Positions 63,395-64,000 of a stretch of 64,000 nt of DNA are shown one piece after another. This stretch comes from Gemmobacter caeruleus. GTDB lineage: Bacteria; Pseudomonadota; Alphaproteobacteria; Rhodobacterales; Rhodobacteraceae. The notes below the pieces were generated by a model that saw nothing but the letters and a program-made list of their open reading frames with translations, did not search any database and had not been told where the DNA came from. Every line of letters starts with the position of its first letter. Position 1 is the first letter of the stretch. The DNA is taken from positions 233,763 to 297,762 of the forward strand of contig NZ_VKKX01000044.1 in assembly GCF_008271655.1 (NCBI RefSeq), written 5' to 3'. The translations under genes were made by a program, and so were the position numbers.

Positions 63395-64000
63395 GCGGCG
63401 GCCCTTTCCTGATGCCGGAACGCCGCGCGCACCAGAGCGGCCACCCGGTCGGGGCTGTTGGTCGCCATCAACTCCGCCCGTGCGGCCTCCAGCCCCGCCA
63501 TTTCCAGATACCAGCCCAGATGCTTGCGCGCGATGCGGATGCCCAGATCCAGCCCGTAGAAGGACAGCATGGCCTGATGATGCCCCACGATCATGTCGGC
63601 CAGCGCATCGCCCTGCGGCACCACGGGCGCCGGGCGGCCGAACAGCGCCGCCGCGACCTGCGCCAGCAGCCAGGGCCGGCCCTGCGCGCCGCGCCCGATC
63701 ATCACCCCGTCCGCGCCCGAAAGCCGCAGCGCCTCGGCCGCGCTGTCGGGGCCGGTGATGTCGCCATTGGCAATCAGCGGCACGGTGATGGCCTGCCGCA
63801 CCGAGGCGATGGCCCCCCAATCGGCCTGCCCTTTGTAGAATTGACAGCGCGTGCGGCCATGGATCGTCACCATGCGCACGCCCGCCCCCTCGGCCCGGCG
63901 TGCCAGTTCGGGCGCGTTCATCAGCGCGTCATCCCAACCCAGCCGGGTCTTGAGCGTGACCGGCACCTCGACCGCGCCGACCACCGCCTCGATCAGCGTC
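63391..64000 (-). CDS. dusB: tRNA-dihydrouridine synthase DusB / NifR3 (partial, N-terminus outside window)
   Basis: Reduces specific uridines in tRNA with FMN. Only the C-terminal 203 codons are present, because the reading frame runs off the right edge. The TIM-barrel half shows VTLKTRLGWD, the substrate-binding MVTIHGRTRCQFYKGQADW block, VPLIANGDI and the FMN phosphate-binding GADGVMIGRGAQGRPWLL, followed by the helical tRNA-binding domain. NifR3 is the traditional name because the gene precedes ntrBC. It is translationally coupled to ntrB. Confidence 0.95.
   Translation of the reverse strand, partial: TLIEAVVGAVEVPVTLKTRLGWDDALMNAPELARRAEGAGVRMVTIHGRTRCQFYKGQADWGAIASVRQAITVPLIANGDITGPDSAAEALRLSGADGVMIGRGAQGRPWLLAQVAAALFGRPAPVVPQGDALADMIVGHHQAMLSFYGLDLGIRIARKHLGWYLEMAGLEAARAELMATNSPDRVAALVRAAFRHQERAAA

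Noticed and set aside
1-64000. Prophage, transposon or integrative element
   Set aside because: No integrase, transposase, tRNA attachment site, phage structural gene or clear long direct repeats were seen, and gene order is that of ordinary Rhodobacterales chromosomes.

Overview
The window is a gene-dense, high-GC (roughly two thirds G+C by eye) chromosomal segment. It most probably comes from an alphaproteobacterium of the Rhodobacterales (Rhodobacter/Paracoccus relatives). Supporting signs are the dusB(nifR3)-ntrB-ntrC-ntrY-ntrX-trkA-trkH-hfq-hflX order, an NtrC without the GAFTGA loop as in Rhodobacter capsulatus, a HemB without zinc-site cysteines, the pepA-holC block divergent from lptF-lptG-lptD-surA-pdxA-rsmA, and Hint and RTX proteins typical of the group. 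I see no rRNA, tRNA, prophage, insertion sequence or CRISPR array.

Layout. 1-7149: glycogen operon on the minus strand (glgP, glgB, glgC, glgA; glgA runs off the left edge). 7533-9215: an NsrR-like Rrf2 regulator and an M19 dipeptidase, separated by inverted copies of a dispersed repeat. 9274-12475: copper module, copA-cueR on the minus strand and copZ on the plus strand, each with a textbook CueR promoter (19-bp spacer). 12476-13271: a possible Gln-rich 39-residue peptide with its own promoter and terminator, then a TfoX C-terminal-like protein. 13325-17194: ndk, a MarC-family protein, a retropepsin-like protease, holC and pepA. 17362-24885: outer-membrane biogenesis operon. 24911-27813: DUF4167 protein, prmC, prfA. 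27911-30451: PfkB kinase, pseudouridine-5'-phosphate glycosidase, DUF502 protein. 30422-32220: patatin-like hydrolase and 3-hydroxybutyrate dehydrogenase. 32308-35785: Hint-domain protein, a candidate small RNA, a family-5 solute-binding protein and an entericidin-like lipoprotein. 35836-39611: small unknown protein, then acyl-CoA ligase, DsbA-like and MFS exporter genes with overlapping ends. 39766-41199: RTX protein. 41263-46453: mfd, a membrane protein, hemB. 46554-53236: SYLF lipoprotein, unknown membrane protein, 3-hydroxyisobutyrate dehydrogenase-like enzyme, penicillin acylase-like enzyme, GNAT, hflX. 53278-64000: hfq, trkH, trkA, a low-GC orphan gene, ntrX, ntrY, ntrC, ntrB and dusB (cut by the right edge).

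Most of the segment is housekeeping. The less explained parts are the roughly 76-nt minus-strand RNA candidate upstream of the Hint gene, the Gln-rich peptide transcript, the dispersed repeat near 1.1 and 8.0 kb, the low-GC gene coupled to ntrX, and the overlapping ligase/DsbA/MFS genes. I did not find a clearly new multi-gene system. Start codons were chosen from Shine-Dalgarno matches, overlaps with neighbours and family N-termini, and alternatives are stated.
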